IMG/VR virus record: IMGVR_UViG_3300028590_000327 | Span: 1-25,623 of that record | Source of the DNA: a virus | Length of the DNA stretch: 25,623 bases | Strand: one strand, 5' to 3' | Shown here: positions 7,513 to 14,802 of the stretch, in pieces | Numbering within the stretch: position 1 is the stretch's first letter | Layout of the letters: each line of letters starts with the position of its first letter | The notes under the pieces: generated by a model | Seen by the model: the letters and a program-made list of their open reading frames with translations, nothing else | Databases searched by the model: none | Told to the model about the DNA's origin: nothing | Made by a program: the position numbers and the translations under genes

Positions 7513-8841
7513 ATGGCTGTCCAGTCTCGCCCTCCCAAGGGTTCCACCGGCCGCGCGCTCGCGTCCCACATCAAGCCGGAACCGGCCGGGATCGCCGATC
7601 TTGTGGACCAGATGCGCACCGACTATCAGGTGACGCTCGGTGATCGGGTCATTCAGGCCAACTCCCAGACAGCAAAGGTGAGCTTCACGGCCGAGACTGA
7701 AGACCCGCGCGAGATCGCACTGGCCGCGGATCTCGAAAACCTCTGGTGGTCCAAGTTCCGGACCATGTTGGAGGCCGACGCTTACGGACGTGTCGCCTAC
7801 GAAAAGGTTGTCGGCTATGACGCGGCCGCGCGGATCAACACGGTTCACCTGAAGGAACTCCCCTATCGTCACACCGAAATGCGGCTGACGCCGGACGGGG
7901 ATTTCGACGGCATCAACGTCTACCAGAAAGGCAAGAAACAGCCGATCGTCCTGTCTCCGGGCTATTGCTGGTGGCTGGCCATTGACGCCACTCCCACGGA
8001 ACCGCACGGAAAGAGTCGGTATCTCGGTGCGCCGAAGAAGCTCTGGCAGGACAAAAGCCAGATCACAGGGCAGTTGTCGACGTTCATCGACAAGTTCATT
8101 TACGATTCCGGTCTGGTGCATGGCCCGGACAGCTATCCGAATCCCCTGGGGGACGACCTCCCGCCGATTGACGGCGCCGCGGCCTTCGACGCGGCCCGCA
8201 AGACGGCCCGCGCTGGGAATGTGGTCTACGCCTCAAACAAGCGGATCGAAACGTCGGACGGTTCTGTCGGCCCTTATGAGCTGGACTTTGAGCGGTACGA
8301 AACAAACATCACCAGTGCCGCGCCGATCACGGACATCATCAACTATCTGGATATGTGCCAGCTTCTGGCGCGAGGCATCGCTCCGAAGCTGGTGATGGAC
8401 AACACCGCCGGTTCGCTGGCGCTGGTGTCGCAGCAGATGCTGATTCTGATGGCGGTGGTCGACGAACTGGTGGGCCAACCTGTCGAGTCGTTCCAGAAAT
8501 ACGTCATCGACAAAATCGTGGCGGTGAACGACGCCTCCGGCCGCTGGAAGATCACGGCCAACTTCACGCCGCTGACCCAACGCCCCGACGACCTCGCGGA
8601 AACGCTAGTCAAGGCGTGGTTGACGACGCCGGACCTCTCTCCCTTGATCCTGTCGGGCGCGGTGGACGTGGTTCCGATCCTCGAATCGGTGGGACTGTCG
8701 ATCTCCGAAGGTGCGGGGCTGAAGCTCCAGCGATGGGTGGACGCCAACGCGGCGGCCGGGGCAGTTCTACCGCGCGCGCGCGCGGTAGACTCTCCCGTGG
8801 CGATGGACCTGCCGTCTTTTCTCCCCCGGCTGTGGGCTTAG
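7513..8841 (+). CDS. Portal protein, Mu gp29-like (DUF935 family)
   Basis: The portal forms the twelve-fold ring at the capsid vertex through which DNA passes. The 442-residue sequence shows features of the DUF935/Mu gp29 group: QVTLGDRVIQANSQ near the N-terminus, the LPYRHTEMRLTPDGDF segment, and the central SAAPITDIINYLDMCQLLARGIAPKLVMDNTAGSLAL helices that correspond to the clip/stem region. It is somewhat shorter than Mu gp29 (about 510 residues). The ATG abuts the stop of the previous gene (TAAATG). Near the C-terminus palindrome copy 2 is translated as PRARAV, after which only about 18 residues remain. Directly downstream is the Mu F-like partner, the expected order. Confidence 0.9.
   Translation: MAVQSRPPKGSTGRALASHIKPEPAGIADLVDQMRTDYQVTLGDRVIQANSQTAKVSFTAETEDPREIALAADLENLWWSKFRTMLEADAYGRVAYEKVVGYDAAARINTVHLKELPYRHTEMRLTPDGDFDGINVYQKGKKQPIVLSPGYCWWLAIDATPTEPHGKSRYLGAPKKLWQDKSQITGQLSTFIDKFIYDSGLVHGPDSYPNPLGDDLPPIDGAAAFDAARKTARAGNVVYASNKRIETSDGSVGPYELDFERYETNITSAAPITDIINYLDMCQLLARGIAPKLVMDNTAGSLALVSQQMLILMAVVDELVGQPVESFQKYVIDKIVAVNDASGRWKITANFTPLTQRPDDLAETLVKAWLTTPDLSPLILSGAVDVVPILESVGLSISEGAGLKLQRWVDANAAAGAVLPRARAVDSPVAMDLPSFLPRLWA
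8766..8789. repeat. GC-alternating palindrome, copy 2
   Basis: The same 18-bp core with outer arms TCT/AGA (24-bp perfect palindrome). It is near the 3' end of the portal gene and is read as L-PRARAV-D, a different frame from copy 1. Confidence 0.95.
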
Positions 8842-9719
8842 GCGAGCCGCCCCAGCCGGGCAATCTGACCCAGGAACGACTCGTCATCCGCGCCACCAAT
8901 CAGGTGGGCGACATCCTTGCGCAGATCACGAACCAGATGTTCGCGGTCAAGGACAGCCGGGATTGGTCCAAGATTACGCGGTTGCTGGCGCAGCTCGCCG
9001 CGCTGGATGCCGACGCCCAAATGGCCGGCGCCATCCTGGGGATGATTTCCCCGTGGCTGCCGAACCTGCGGGACGTTCCCCGCGGAACCCCGCGTTCGAT
9101 CCGCGCCATCAAAATGGCCATCAAGGGTCTGGACGACATTTTGCCGGAGGGGGACGACTACCGTTGGCCGACGCTGGAAGATTCGATTCAGTGGATCGTC
9201 GATGAGAAGGTGGCCGGACGCGACACGCTGCAACGGCTTCACGGAGACCTGCGCAAACGCGCATTCACGGAAGGGATGCAGGGTTCCCGGAAACTGCTGA
9301 CGAATCTTCAGGAAGCGTTGGCCCAATCCCTGATTGACGGGGATTCGGTCGCGGAGTTCCGCAAGCGGATTCAGGGCGTCACCAGCGTCACGGCGAATGA
9401 GGCGGAAACCCTGCTGCGGACCAACACCAAGCAGGCGTATCTGTATGGGCAGGAGCGGAGCCTGGATCAGCCGGGGGTCAAGGACCGTTTCCGGTGGGTC
9501 TACTACGCGGCGACGATGGACAACCGCACGCGACCTTCACACCGGGCCTTGGATGGCTGGGTGGCGGAGCGTGGAACGGAACTGCATCGGATCTTCCTGA
9601 AGATTCAGAGTCAGTTTAACTGCCGGTGTACGGTGATTCCCTGCGACCAAAAACGGGCCGACGAGTTCGGCATCAAGACGGCGGCGGATCTCCCGGCGGT
9701 GGTGAGAAACGCAATCTGA
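8832..9719 (+). CDS. Minor head protein, Mu F-like / SPP1 gp7 family head morphogenesis protein
   Basis: Minor head proteins of this family bind the portal and help capsid assembly or DNA delivery. The C-terminal domain is diagnostic: LRTNTKQAYLYGQERSL, then MDNRTRPSHRALDGW, and finally FNCRCTVIP (Cys-Arg-Cys at about 264-266). A helical N-terminal half precedes it. The frame is open far upstream inside the portal gene, but that part is a shadow. GTG at 8832, overlapping the portal stop at 8839-8841, is the most likely start and gives 295 residues. No good Shine-Dalgarno is visible, so translation is probably coupled to the portal gene. An ATG at 8939 is an alternative. Confidence 0.88.
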   Translation: MGLGEPPQPGNLTQERLVIRATNQVGDILAQITNQMFAVKDSRDWSKITRLLAQLAALDADAQMAGAILGMISPWLPNLRDVPRGTPRSIRAIKMAIKGLDDILPEGDDYRWPTLEDSIQWIVDEKVAGRDTLQRLHGDLRKRAFTEGMQGSRKLLTNLQEALAQSLIDGDSVAEFRKRIQGVTSVTANEAETLLRTNTKQAYLYGQERSLDQPGVKDRFRWVYYAATMDNRTRPSHRALDGWVAERGTELHRIFLKIQSQFNCRCTVIPCDQKRADEFGIKTAADLPAVVRNAI

Positions 9720-9722
9720 GAA

Positions 9723-9745
9723 ACGCGGACCGATAACGTCCGCGT
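9723..9745 (+). promoter_or_regulatory. Hairpin covering the protease start codon
   Basis: A perfect 8-bp inverted repeat, ACGCGGAC (9723-9730) and GTCCGCGT (9738-9745), with a 7-base loop. The right arm includes the first two bases of the GTG start of the downstream protease gene. The loop and its edges hold a CCGATAAC motif. It could mask the start codon or act as a weak processing or attenuation site. Confidence 0.45.
9730..9737 (+). repeat. CCGATAAC motif in the loop before the protease gene
   Basis: It starts at the last base of the left arm of the hairpin at 9723-9745 and fills its loop, between the minor head and protease genes, in the direction of transcription. Confidence 0.4.
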
Positions 9746-10838
9746 GAATCAACTGCCGTTCTCAGAAACGATTGCCAACGCTCCACCGGCGAAAGAGAAG
9801 CCGGGGATGGTGCGGCTGTGCAAGGACTTTTTGCACGTCGGGCAATTTGTGATCGGGTTCCGGGAAGACGGGACGCCCATTCTGCGGGAGTTCACCCCGG
9901 CCGATCTCGCGGCCTACGTCGCCCGGTTTGGTGAGACGCAAGAGGCGGGAATTCCGACGCCGCTGCGCTGGGGGCATGGCGATGGCGTGGGTGACACGGA
10001 CGATACTCAGTCCGAGGCGGACATTGCGGAAGTCTGGGCCGATAACGAACGCGCGTACTTCGGTGTGTATGTCACGCCGGAAGATGCCGCGAGGCTGAAG
10101 AAAAAGCAGCGGCCGTGTTCTCCGGCGCTGGAACCGAATTTCATGGATGGCACGGGCAGGGTTTGGCCCGGCTACACGCTGAAGCATGTGGCGATGGTTT
10201 CCCACGCGACCGTCCCCGATCAACTGCCGTTTATCCAGATGGGGCTGCCTGCCCCCACACCCAAGGGAAAGAAGATGCCCCTGTCATTTGATGTGCTGTC
10301 GACCGGATTGGACCGGCTGGCGAAGGCGATTGATCCCGGTTCGGGACTGCCGGAGGGTCTGACCGAGGACAACTTTGACGAGATGTTCCCGATGTTCGTG
10401 GACATGCTTGTCGGCAAGGAAGAGGCCGAAGATCCGGCCACCGAGGAAGCCCCGCCCGTGAATGATCCCACCGCTGACGGCAGTTCTGATCCTGTCGTGA
10501 TGTCGCTCAAGTCCACCGTCGAGTCGCTCGCCGCGCAGGTGAAAGCCCTGACGGATGAAAAGTCGGCCGGCGCGGAGCAGGTGTTTCGTGGTGAACTCAC
10601 CGCGATGCTGGCGGCCGGTCTGCCGGCGAAGAATGAAGACCTCTTGCTGGAGCTTGGCAGCCGCAACGGCTGGGCCACGAGGTTGCTTGACCCGTACCGC
10701 GATGCTCCGGCTCTGGCTCTGGGTTCCAAGACCAAGGGGCTGAAGACCGCGAAGGAACCGGCGACGGGTGCGAAGTTCACTGAGGAGGAACGAGCGAAGG
10801 CCCGCAGGCTGCTGGGCCGGAAGCCCAAGGAAGACTAA
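9744..10838 (+). CDS. Prohead maturation protease with C-terminal scaffold, Mu gpI-like
   Basis: In Mu-type phages the I protein is a protease that degrades the internal scaffold during head maturation. The N-terminal half (to about residue 175) contains the pattern of that group: GIPTPLRWGH, ADIAEVWADNERAYFGVYVTPEDA, RPCSPALEPNF, HVAMVSHATVP. The C-terminal half is acidic and coiled-coil-like (DPVVMSLKSTVESLAAQVKALTDEK), as expected of scaffold. GTG 9744 follows the minor head gene by 24 bases; an alternative ATG lies at 9807. The order portal, F-like, protease/scaffold, decoration and capsid supports the call. An internal in-frame start at 10275 probably makes scaffold alone. Confidence 0.82.
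   Translation: MNQLPFSETIANAPPAKEKPGMVRLCKDFLHVGQFVIGFREDGTPILREFTPADLAAYVARFGETQEAGIPTPLRWGHGDGVGDTDDTQSEADIAEVWADNERAYFGVYVTPEDAARLKKKQRPCSPALEPNFMDGTGRVWPGYTLKHVAMVSHATVPDQLPFIQMGLPAPTPKGKKMPLSFDVLSTGLDRLAKAIDPGSGLPEGLTEDNFDEMFPMFVDMLVGKEEAEDPATEEAPPVNDPTADGSSDPVVMSLKSTVESLAAQVKALTDEKSAGAEQVFRGELTAMLAAGLPAKNEDLLLELGSRNGWATRLLDPYRDAPALALGSKTKGLKTAKEPATGAKFTEEERAKARRLLGRKPKED
10275..10838 (+). CDS. Nested in-frame scaffold protein (Mu Z / lambda Nu3-like arrangement)
   Basis: The ATG at 10275 (codon 178 of the protease frame) is preceded by the purine-rich AAGGGAAAG at 10263-10271, a plausible ribosome binding site, just after a proline/lysine-rich linker (PAPTPKGKK) that separates the protease from the helical C-terminal half. 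The product would be 187 residues, acidic and largely helical with a likely coiled coil at about 75-100. Phages Mu and lambda both make scaffold from such an internal start. This entry is inferred from that precedent and the local start signal. Confidence 0.5.
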   Translation: MPLSFDVLSTGLDRLAKAIDPGSGLPEGLTEDNFDEMFPMFVDMLVGKEEAEDPATEEAPPVNDPTADGSSDPVVMSLKSTVESLAAQVKALTDEKSAGAEQVFRGELTAMLAAGLPAKNEDLLLELGSRNGWATRLLDPYRDAPALALGSKTKGLKTAKEPATGAKFTEEERAKARRLLGRKPKED

Positions 10839-10882
10839 GCGGCCGTTTCCCTCTCTCGTTTCCAGCATCAAAGGATTGATGG

Positions 10883-11512
10883 ATGAATAACCCCATTCCC
10901 GGAAGCCGAACCCTGCGGAGCTACACGCCGCGGGACATTTACTACACCAAGGAACTCAAGCCCGGCATGGATGGCGGTCGCATCGACGCGACCTACGCCA
11001 TCGACGGCAGCAACACCTACACGGACGAGATCCGTGAAGGTACGTTGATGGCCCGCATCACGGCCACCAGTCAGTGGGTTCCGTGCAAGCGGACCCAGGT
11101 GAACGACACCGGCGCGACGGCCGCGTCGTTCATCGTGGACAATGCCGCGTTCTTCGCGGCGGGTGACACGATCACGGTGGGTGGTGACACTGGACTGACG
11201 ATCGACTCAGTGAACTACACCACGAACACGATCACCCTCACGGGTTCGATCACGTTCGCGGACAATGACATCGTGATTGCGTCGGGTGCTCTGGCGGGTG
11301 CGGAAACCGCCCGCGGCGTGCTGGATGAATTCGTCCAGCTCTACGACAACAACCAGCGAACCACGGTGGATCGCTACGTCGGCCGGATTCTGACGAGCAA
11401 TGCCAAGCTCAACACGACCATGATCCTCGGCGACCTGTCGGCGTGCCGGGCGTCGGGTGTGACCAACTACCTCTCTCAGCTTCAGTTCTACACGAACGGC
11501 GTCCAGGTCTAA
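10883..11512 (+). CDS. Head decoration protein, lambda gpD-like
   Basis: Decoration proteins bind the three-fold axes of the expanded capsid and stabilise it. The 209-residue protein has the gpD-like N-terminal part (IDGSNTYTDEIREGTLMARITATSQWVPCKRT) and a C-terminal part resuming at GALAGAETARGVLDE. Between them, about residues 75-130, lies an inserted beta domain (VDNAAFFAAGDTITVGG..., ITLTGSITFADNDIVIASG) of a type repeated in phage decoration proteins. The gene sits directly before the major capsid gene, as in lambda. Its start is preceded by AAAGGATTGATGG, nearly the same initiation region as that of the capsid gene, which suggests matched expression of two abundant proteins. Confidence 0.82.
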   Translation: MNNPIPGSRTLRSYTPRDIYYTKELKPGMDGGRIDATYAIDGSNTYTDEIREGTLMARITATSQWVPCKRTQVNDTGATAASFIVDNAAFFAAGDTITVGGDTGLTIDSVNYTTNTITLTGSITFADNDIVIASGALAGAETARGVLDEFVQLYDNNQRTTVDRYVGRILTSNAKLNTTMILGDLSACRASGVTNYLSQLQFYTNGVQV

Positions 11513-11572
11513 GCCTGGGGTTCTCTGTTGACGACAAGGGCACGAACGCCCGTTCTTTTCAAGGATTGATCC

Positions 11573-12646
11573 ATGTCGATTGTGCGTGCCCTCGTCAACT
11601 ATGACGAGATGCTGAACACCTACGTCACGGCGGGCGCGACTCTGCCCACTCCCGCGACGGACCTCCTTTACCAGAATCCGAAAGACTGCATTTCGGACGA
11701 AGTGAAGGTGATGTACTCCACGATGACCCGTCGCCCCGCGCCGTTCAACCGGCGTGGTGCGGTGGCCCGCGTCATCGACAAGAACGGGAAGACCACGCGG
11801 GAAGCCGCGATGTTCGTCCAGTTCAACAAACAGCAGTTCTCACAGGACGTCTTTATGGCGGTCCTGAATGACGAGGACGGCCGCACCATCGCTGCCAAGG
11901 CGGCGCAGGAAGTGGACTTCCATACGGAGTTCGCCCGCGTCCGTCACAAGATGTCGATGGAGGCGTTGGCGTCGAAGGTGCTCACTGGCCAGACGGTTTA
12001 CCTGGACCAGAACGGCGACCTTCGCGAAAGCTCCAACGCCAACTACGACGCGATCACGTTCGGGTTCAGTTCGGCCCACCAGGGCCAGCTCAACAACGGC
12101 ACGAGCGCGATCATCACGGCGTCGTGGGCGACGGCCGGAACCAAGATTCTCGACCACCTTGAGAATCTGAAGATCCGCGCCGCGTCGGAGAACCAGCCGC
12201 CTCCGGTTCGCGCCATTATGAACAGCGGCATGAAGACCTACCTTCGTGCCAACACGCAGTTCAAGGAATGGATTGCCGCGTCCTACAACCTGTCGGAAGC
12301 GGCCCTGCGCGGCGACGAGATCGAAGTCATCGGCGGGATGAAGTTCGAGTTCTGGGATCAGACCTATCTGAACGATTCCGGGACTTACACGAAGATCATC
12401 CCGGACAACATGGTGATCTTCCTGCCGGACACGATGGACTGGATTCAGCCGCTCCGCGGTTTGACGCTGGTTCCGGGTTCGATCGAAGTGGGCAGCGGCC
12501 TGAACAACCTCCAGGAAGCCTACGGCGACTTCGCCTACACCAAGATGAGCGAAGACCCCATCGGGATGGACTCCTACATGGGCAACGTCTTCGGCTGGTG
12601 CGTGAAGGAGCCGCTGGCCGTCTGGCAGGCCACGGTGGTGTTCTAA
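11573..12646 (+). CDS. Major capsid protein, lambda gpE-like (HK97 fold)
   Basis: This 357-residue protein forms the capsid shell. It matches the lambda E family in length (lambda E is 341) and layout: an N-terminal arm, then NRRGAVARVIDKNGKTTREAAMF, the helical stretch VDFHTEFARVRHKMSMEALASKVLTGQTVYL, the WATAGTKILDHLENLK spine-helix area, the RAIMNSGMKTYLRAN segment, and the C-terminal P-domain with MVIFLPDTMDWIQPLRGL and a terminal WQATVVF strand. The ATG has CAAGGATTGATCC upstream. A strong intrinsic terminator follows eight bases after the stop, as expected at the end of the head operon. Confidence 0.92.
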   Translation: MSIVRALVNYDEMLNTYVTAGATLPTPATDLLYQNPKDCISDEVKVMYSTMTRRPAPFNRRGAVARVIDKNGKTTREAAMFVQFNKQQFSQDVFMAVLNDEDGRTIAAKAAQEVDFHTEFARVRHKMSMEALASKVLTGQTVYLDQNGDLRESSNANYDAITFGFSSAHQGQLNNGTSAIITASWATAGTKILDHLENLKIRAASENQPPPVRAIMNSGMKTYLRANTQFKEWIAASYNLSEAALRGDEIEVIGGMKFEFWDQTYLNDSGTYTKIIPDNMVIFLPDTMDWIQPLRGLTLVPGSIEVGSGLNNLQEAYGDFAYTKMSEDPIGMDSYMGNVFGWCVKEPLAVWQATVVF

Positions 12647-12653
12647 GTGATCC

Positions 12654-12688
12654 GCGGCCGGGACTGAACACCCCGGCCGCATTTCTTT
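12654..12688 (+). terminator. Intrinsic terminator after the major capsid gene
   Basis: A perfect 9-bp stem, GCGGCCGGG (12654-12662) and CCCGGCCGC (12672-12680), with a 9-base loop, followed by ATTTCTTT. It separates the head genes from the tRNA-like element and the connector genes. The same stem sequence is re-used in the terminator at 14759-14796. Confidence 0.8.
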
Positions 12689-12690
12689 AA

Positions 12691-12759
12691 CGCAGGCGGA
12701 TCGGCGTCCAGTTGGGTCTCATAAGCCTGACACGCGGGGATCGACACCCCGGCCTGCCA
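12691..12759 (+). tRNA. Compact tRNA-Met(CAT)-like sequence, initiator-like features, possibly degenerate
   Basis: The 69 bases just after the terminator fold as a shortened cloverleaf. The acceptor is GCAGGC (12692-12697) with GCCTGC (12752-12757), flanked by an unpaired C-C at the first position. The D-like hairpin is GGA/TCC (12698-12700 and 12707-12709). The anticodon arm loop CTCATAA (12718-12724) has anticodon CAT. The T arm is CGGGG/CCCCG (12734-12738 and 12746-12750) with loop ATCGACA, and the discriminator is A. A mismatched first acceptor pair starting with C, and the CTCATAA loop, are hallmarks of bacterial initiator tRNA. The anticodon stem relies on wobble pairs and the D arm is too short, so it could be a tRNA relic or a tRNA mimic. 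Confidence 0.4.
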
Positions 12760-12804
12760 TTTTCAATCGCGACACTTCTGTCGCGAATCCTGTCGTGATT
12801 GCCC

Positions 12805-13251
12805 ATGCCCTACGACGCCACGAACACTTACGCGACCGTCGACAACCTGAAAGGGCGGGTCACTCGCTACGGCTACGTCTGGGCTGGGGATGTGGACGAC
12901 GCGGATGGGTTTGTCGCCGCGTCCTCGCCGGAAGCGGCGTATGCCGAGGATGCGCTGGAATGGGCCAACCTCAAAGTTGATGAGGCGTTGGCCCCGCATG
13001 TGGACATCTCCCCCCGGCCCGCGAATGGCTGGTGTCGGGAAAAGGTGATTGACCTCGCGGCCGCGCGGTACTTCTCGATTGGCGGGAGGAATGTTCCCAA
13101 GTCGTTCGCGGACGCGGCGGCGGCGGCGATGGAAGACCTGGACGCGGTGCGGGAAAACGTGCTGCGGGTTCCGGGGCTGGATTACTCGCGACTCTCTGTG
13201 GACGGGCGCAGGGCACGTCCGGTGCAGTTCCTGAATGCGTGCCGCCGATGA
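12805..13251 (+). CDS. Head-tail connector protein, Mu gp36-like (DUF1320)
   Basis: A 148-residue protein beginning MPYDATNTYATVDNLKGRV. The pattern of an N-terminal segment, a helical core (PEAAYAEDALEWANLKVDEALAPHVDI...EKVIDLAAARYFSIGG) and a helix with MEDLDAVRENV is that of gp36/DUF1320 connectors, which sit between the portal and the tail and often act as adaptor rings. The ATG at 12805 is chosen; GTG 12795 is out of this frame and TTG 12799 adds only two residues. There is no clear Shine-Dalgarno. The stop overlaps the ATG of the next gene (ATGA), so the connector and tail terminator are translationally coupled. Confidence 0.78.
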   Translation: MPYDATNTYATVDNLKGRVTRYGYVWAGDVDDADGFVAASSPEAAYAEDALEWANLKVDEALAPHVDISPRPANGWCREKVIDLAAARYFSIGGRNVPKSFADAAAAAMEDLDAVRENVLRVPGLDYSRLSVDGRRARPVQFLNACRR

Positions 13252-13787
13252 GCCAGTCTGCCGCCTCGATTCTCACGACGGCCCGCCGGGCGTTCTGGGA
13301 CGCCATCGACAACCACGGTCCGCTCCAGAGCACGTTAAAGCAGAAGTACCGGATGGAATCTACCGCGCGCGCGCGCGGTAGCCTTGAACCCTCACACGAC
13401 AAGCGGGAACCAACGTCCATCATCGACTGCCCCGCGATCCGGGTGCGGCCGGTGTCGTTCGGGACGGAGTGGAAGCTGAACCAGCTTCAGCGGTTGCCCT
13501 ACGCCCTTGAGTGGAAAGTGTGGTCCGCGGGGCAGGACGTGGCGAAGATCGAAGAGCTGGTGGGGCTTGTCATTGACGCCGTGCATCAATCCAAGGCGGC
13601 GGATGCGGCGGACAGCTACATCCGCTCCGCGCTGCCGGGGCAGATTCCCGTGTTCGGGCCGATTGCGTTCGGGCTGGAGGGAATCGACGACGGGAGTCCC
13701 GATAACGAGCAACAGCCGGTTTTGACGGCCACGGGCGTATTGACTCTCCCCCTGAACTACCAGCCGGTCAACTACAATGTCGAGTGA
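13248..13787 (+). CDS. Tail terminator / minor tail protein candidate
   Basis: A 179-residue protein placed between the connector and the tail tube, the usual position for the tail terminator that caps the growing tube. The core (AIRVRPVSFGTEWKLNQLQRLPYALEWKVWSAGQDVAKIEELVGLVIDAVHQS) alternates beta strands and a long helix as in that family. Near residues 36-43 palindrome copy 3 is translated as STARARGS and appears as a basic insertion in a loop. The start is the ATG of an ATGA overlap with the connector gene. The 3' end overlaps the tail tube start by 11 bases. The name rests on position and fold pattern, not on a firm match. Confidence 0.65.
   Translation: MSQSAASILTTARRAFWDAIDNHGPLQSTLKQKYRMESTARARGSLEPSHDKREPTSIIDCPAIRVRPVSFGTEWKLNQLQRLPYALEWKVWSAGQDVAKIEELVGLVIDAVHQSKAADAADSYIRSALPGQIPVFGPIAFGLEGIDDGSPDNEQQPVLTATGVLTLPLNYQPVNYNVE
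13360..13381. repeat. GC-alternating palindrome, copy 3
   Basis: The same 18-bp core with outer arms CT/AG (22-bp perfect palindrome), inside the tail terminator candidate gene, read as STARARGS in a probable loop. Confidence 0.95.
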
Positions 13788-14724
13788 AATCCTTGGGCCG
13801 AATAGTCACGTCTTCGTCTACGCGGAATCCGCGTGGGGAACGAAGCCGGGCACGCCGGTCTATGTGTATCTGCCGGTCGATTCGTTCGGGCTGAAGACCC
13901 AGGGGCAGACGCGGTACAACGATCCGTATACGGGAGGGCGATTTCAGAAGCACGCGCAAGCGTACAACATGGCTCCCTCTGGGCAGATGGGCGGGAAGTT
14001 TCACGGCTACGAGGACGCTGGGATCTCCGAGTCTATTGCCCAGATGATTACGGACCTCGCGTATGGGGCATTGGCCGACAACGAATCGGCTTCCATTGGC
14101 GTGGAGTGGGCGCAGGGTCCGGACACGGCCAATAAGCAGTTCAACGGCATGCGGATGGATCAGTTGACGATCCAGGGTTCCGCACAGTCGGGGGTGGTCG
14201 AGTGGAATGCGTCGTTTGTCGGCAAGAATGAAGTCACGCTGGCGACGGCGCAGACGGTTCCGAACGACCTCGAAAAACTAGTGGACTTCCAGTTCTGCGA
14301 CATGACACTATCCATTGACAGTTCGGCAATCAAGATCGCGTCATTTCAGTTGCAGCGGTCGCTGAATCAAAAGCCGAAGTGGCTCAACTCGCGGACGCCG
14401 AATTGCATCAAGGTCGGGAAGATCGTCGACACGATCACATTCCAGTTTCTGAAGAACGCCAACACCTACGACACGATTCAGCGGGCAATGGCGTCGGCCG
14501 GGACCATGTCGGAAAAGGACTTGGATGTCGTCCTGTTGGGCAACCACAACGGAACGGGAACCAACACCAACACGCGGCTGACGATTGATATTCCCCGCGC
14601 GTGCATTACGGACATTGACGACAAGCTCTCTGCCGACGATGTGTTTGAGCAAGGGTTGACGTTCGCGATCCTCAAGCCGGATTCGTCCACGTCGGCAGTG
14701 ACTCTCAGTTACGACACGAACTGA
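13777..14724 (+). CDS. Major tail tube protein
   Basis: A 315-residue beta-rich protein with typical tail tube phrases: SHVFVYAESAWGTKPGTPVYVYLPVDSFGLKTQG at the N-terminus, the YEDAGISESIAQMITDLAYG helix, and alternating strands such as MRMDQLTIQGSAQSGVVEWNASFVGKNEV, and SAIKIASFQLQRSLNQKPK. The tube protein polymerises in stacked hexamers around the tape measure. The gene overlaps the tail terminator candidate by 11 bases and is followed by a strong terminator, as expected for a highly expressed structural gene. There is no sheath gene near it, which argues for a siphovirus. Confidence 0.82.
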   Translation: MSSEILGPNSHVFVYAESAWGTKPGTPVYVYLPVDSFGLKTQGQTRYNDPYTGGRFQKHAQAYNMAPSGQMGGKFHGYEDAGISESIAQMITDLAYGALADNESASIGVEWAQGPDTANKQFNGMRMDQLTIQGSAQSGVVEWNASFVGKNEVTLATAQTVPNDLEKLVDFQFCDMTLSIDSSAIKIASFQLQRSLNQKPKWLNSRTPNCIKVGKIVDTITFQFLKNANTYDTIQRAMASAGTMSEKDLDVVLLGNHNGTGTNTNTRLTIDIPRACITDIDDKLSADDVFEQGLTFAILKPDSSTSAVTLSYDTN

Positions 14725-14758
14725 ACCAGCTCCCCGCCGCCCCTGCGGGTTGAGCGGA

Positions 14759-14796
14759 GCGGCCGGGCGTTTCCCCTGACGCCCGGCCGCATTCTT
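14759..14796 (+). terminator. Intrinsic terminator after the tail tube gene
   Basis: A perfect 12-bp stem, GCGGCCGGGCGT (14759-14770) and ACGCCCGGCCGC (14779-14790), with an 8-base loop and a short ATTCTT tail. The first nine bases of the stem are identical to those of the terminator after the capsid gene (12654), so the two look like copies of one module. Confidence 0.75.
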
Positions 14797-14802
14797 GCGC
14801 CT

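Noticed and set aside
7069-8121. Minus-strand ORF of 350 codons
   Set aside because: Antisense to the beta-rich protein and portal genes; no recognisable domain, and it crosses the boundary of two well-supported genes.
8355-8831. Upstream extension of the Mu F-like gene through the portal gene
   Set aside because: The extension is out of frame with the conserved portal sequence and has shadow-like composition; the family domain begins after 8832.
11535-11560. Possible terminator between the decoration and capsid genes
   Set aside because: Only a 4-5 bp GGGC/GCCC stem before GTTCTTTT; too weak to call, and the two genes are expected to be co-transcribed.
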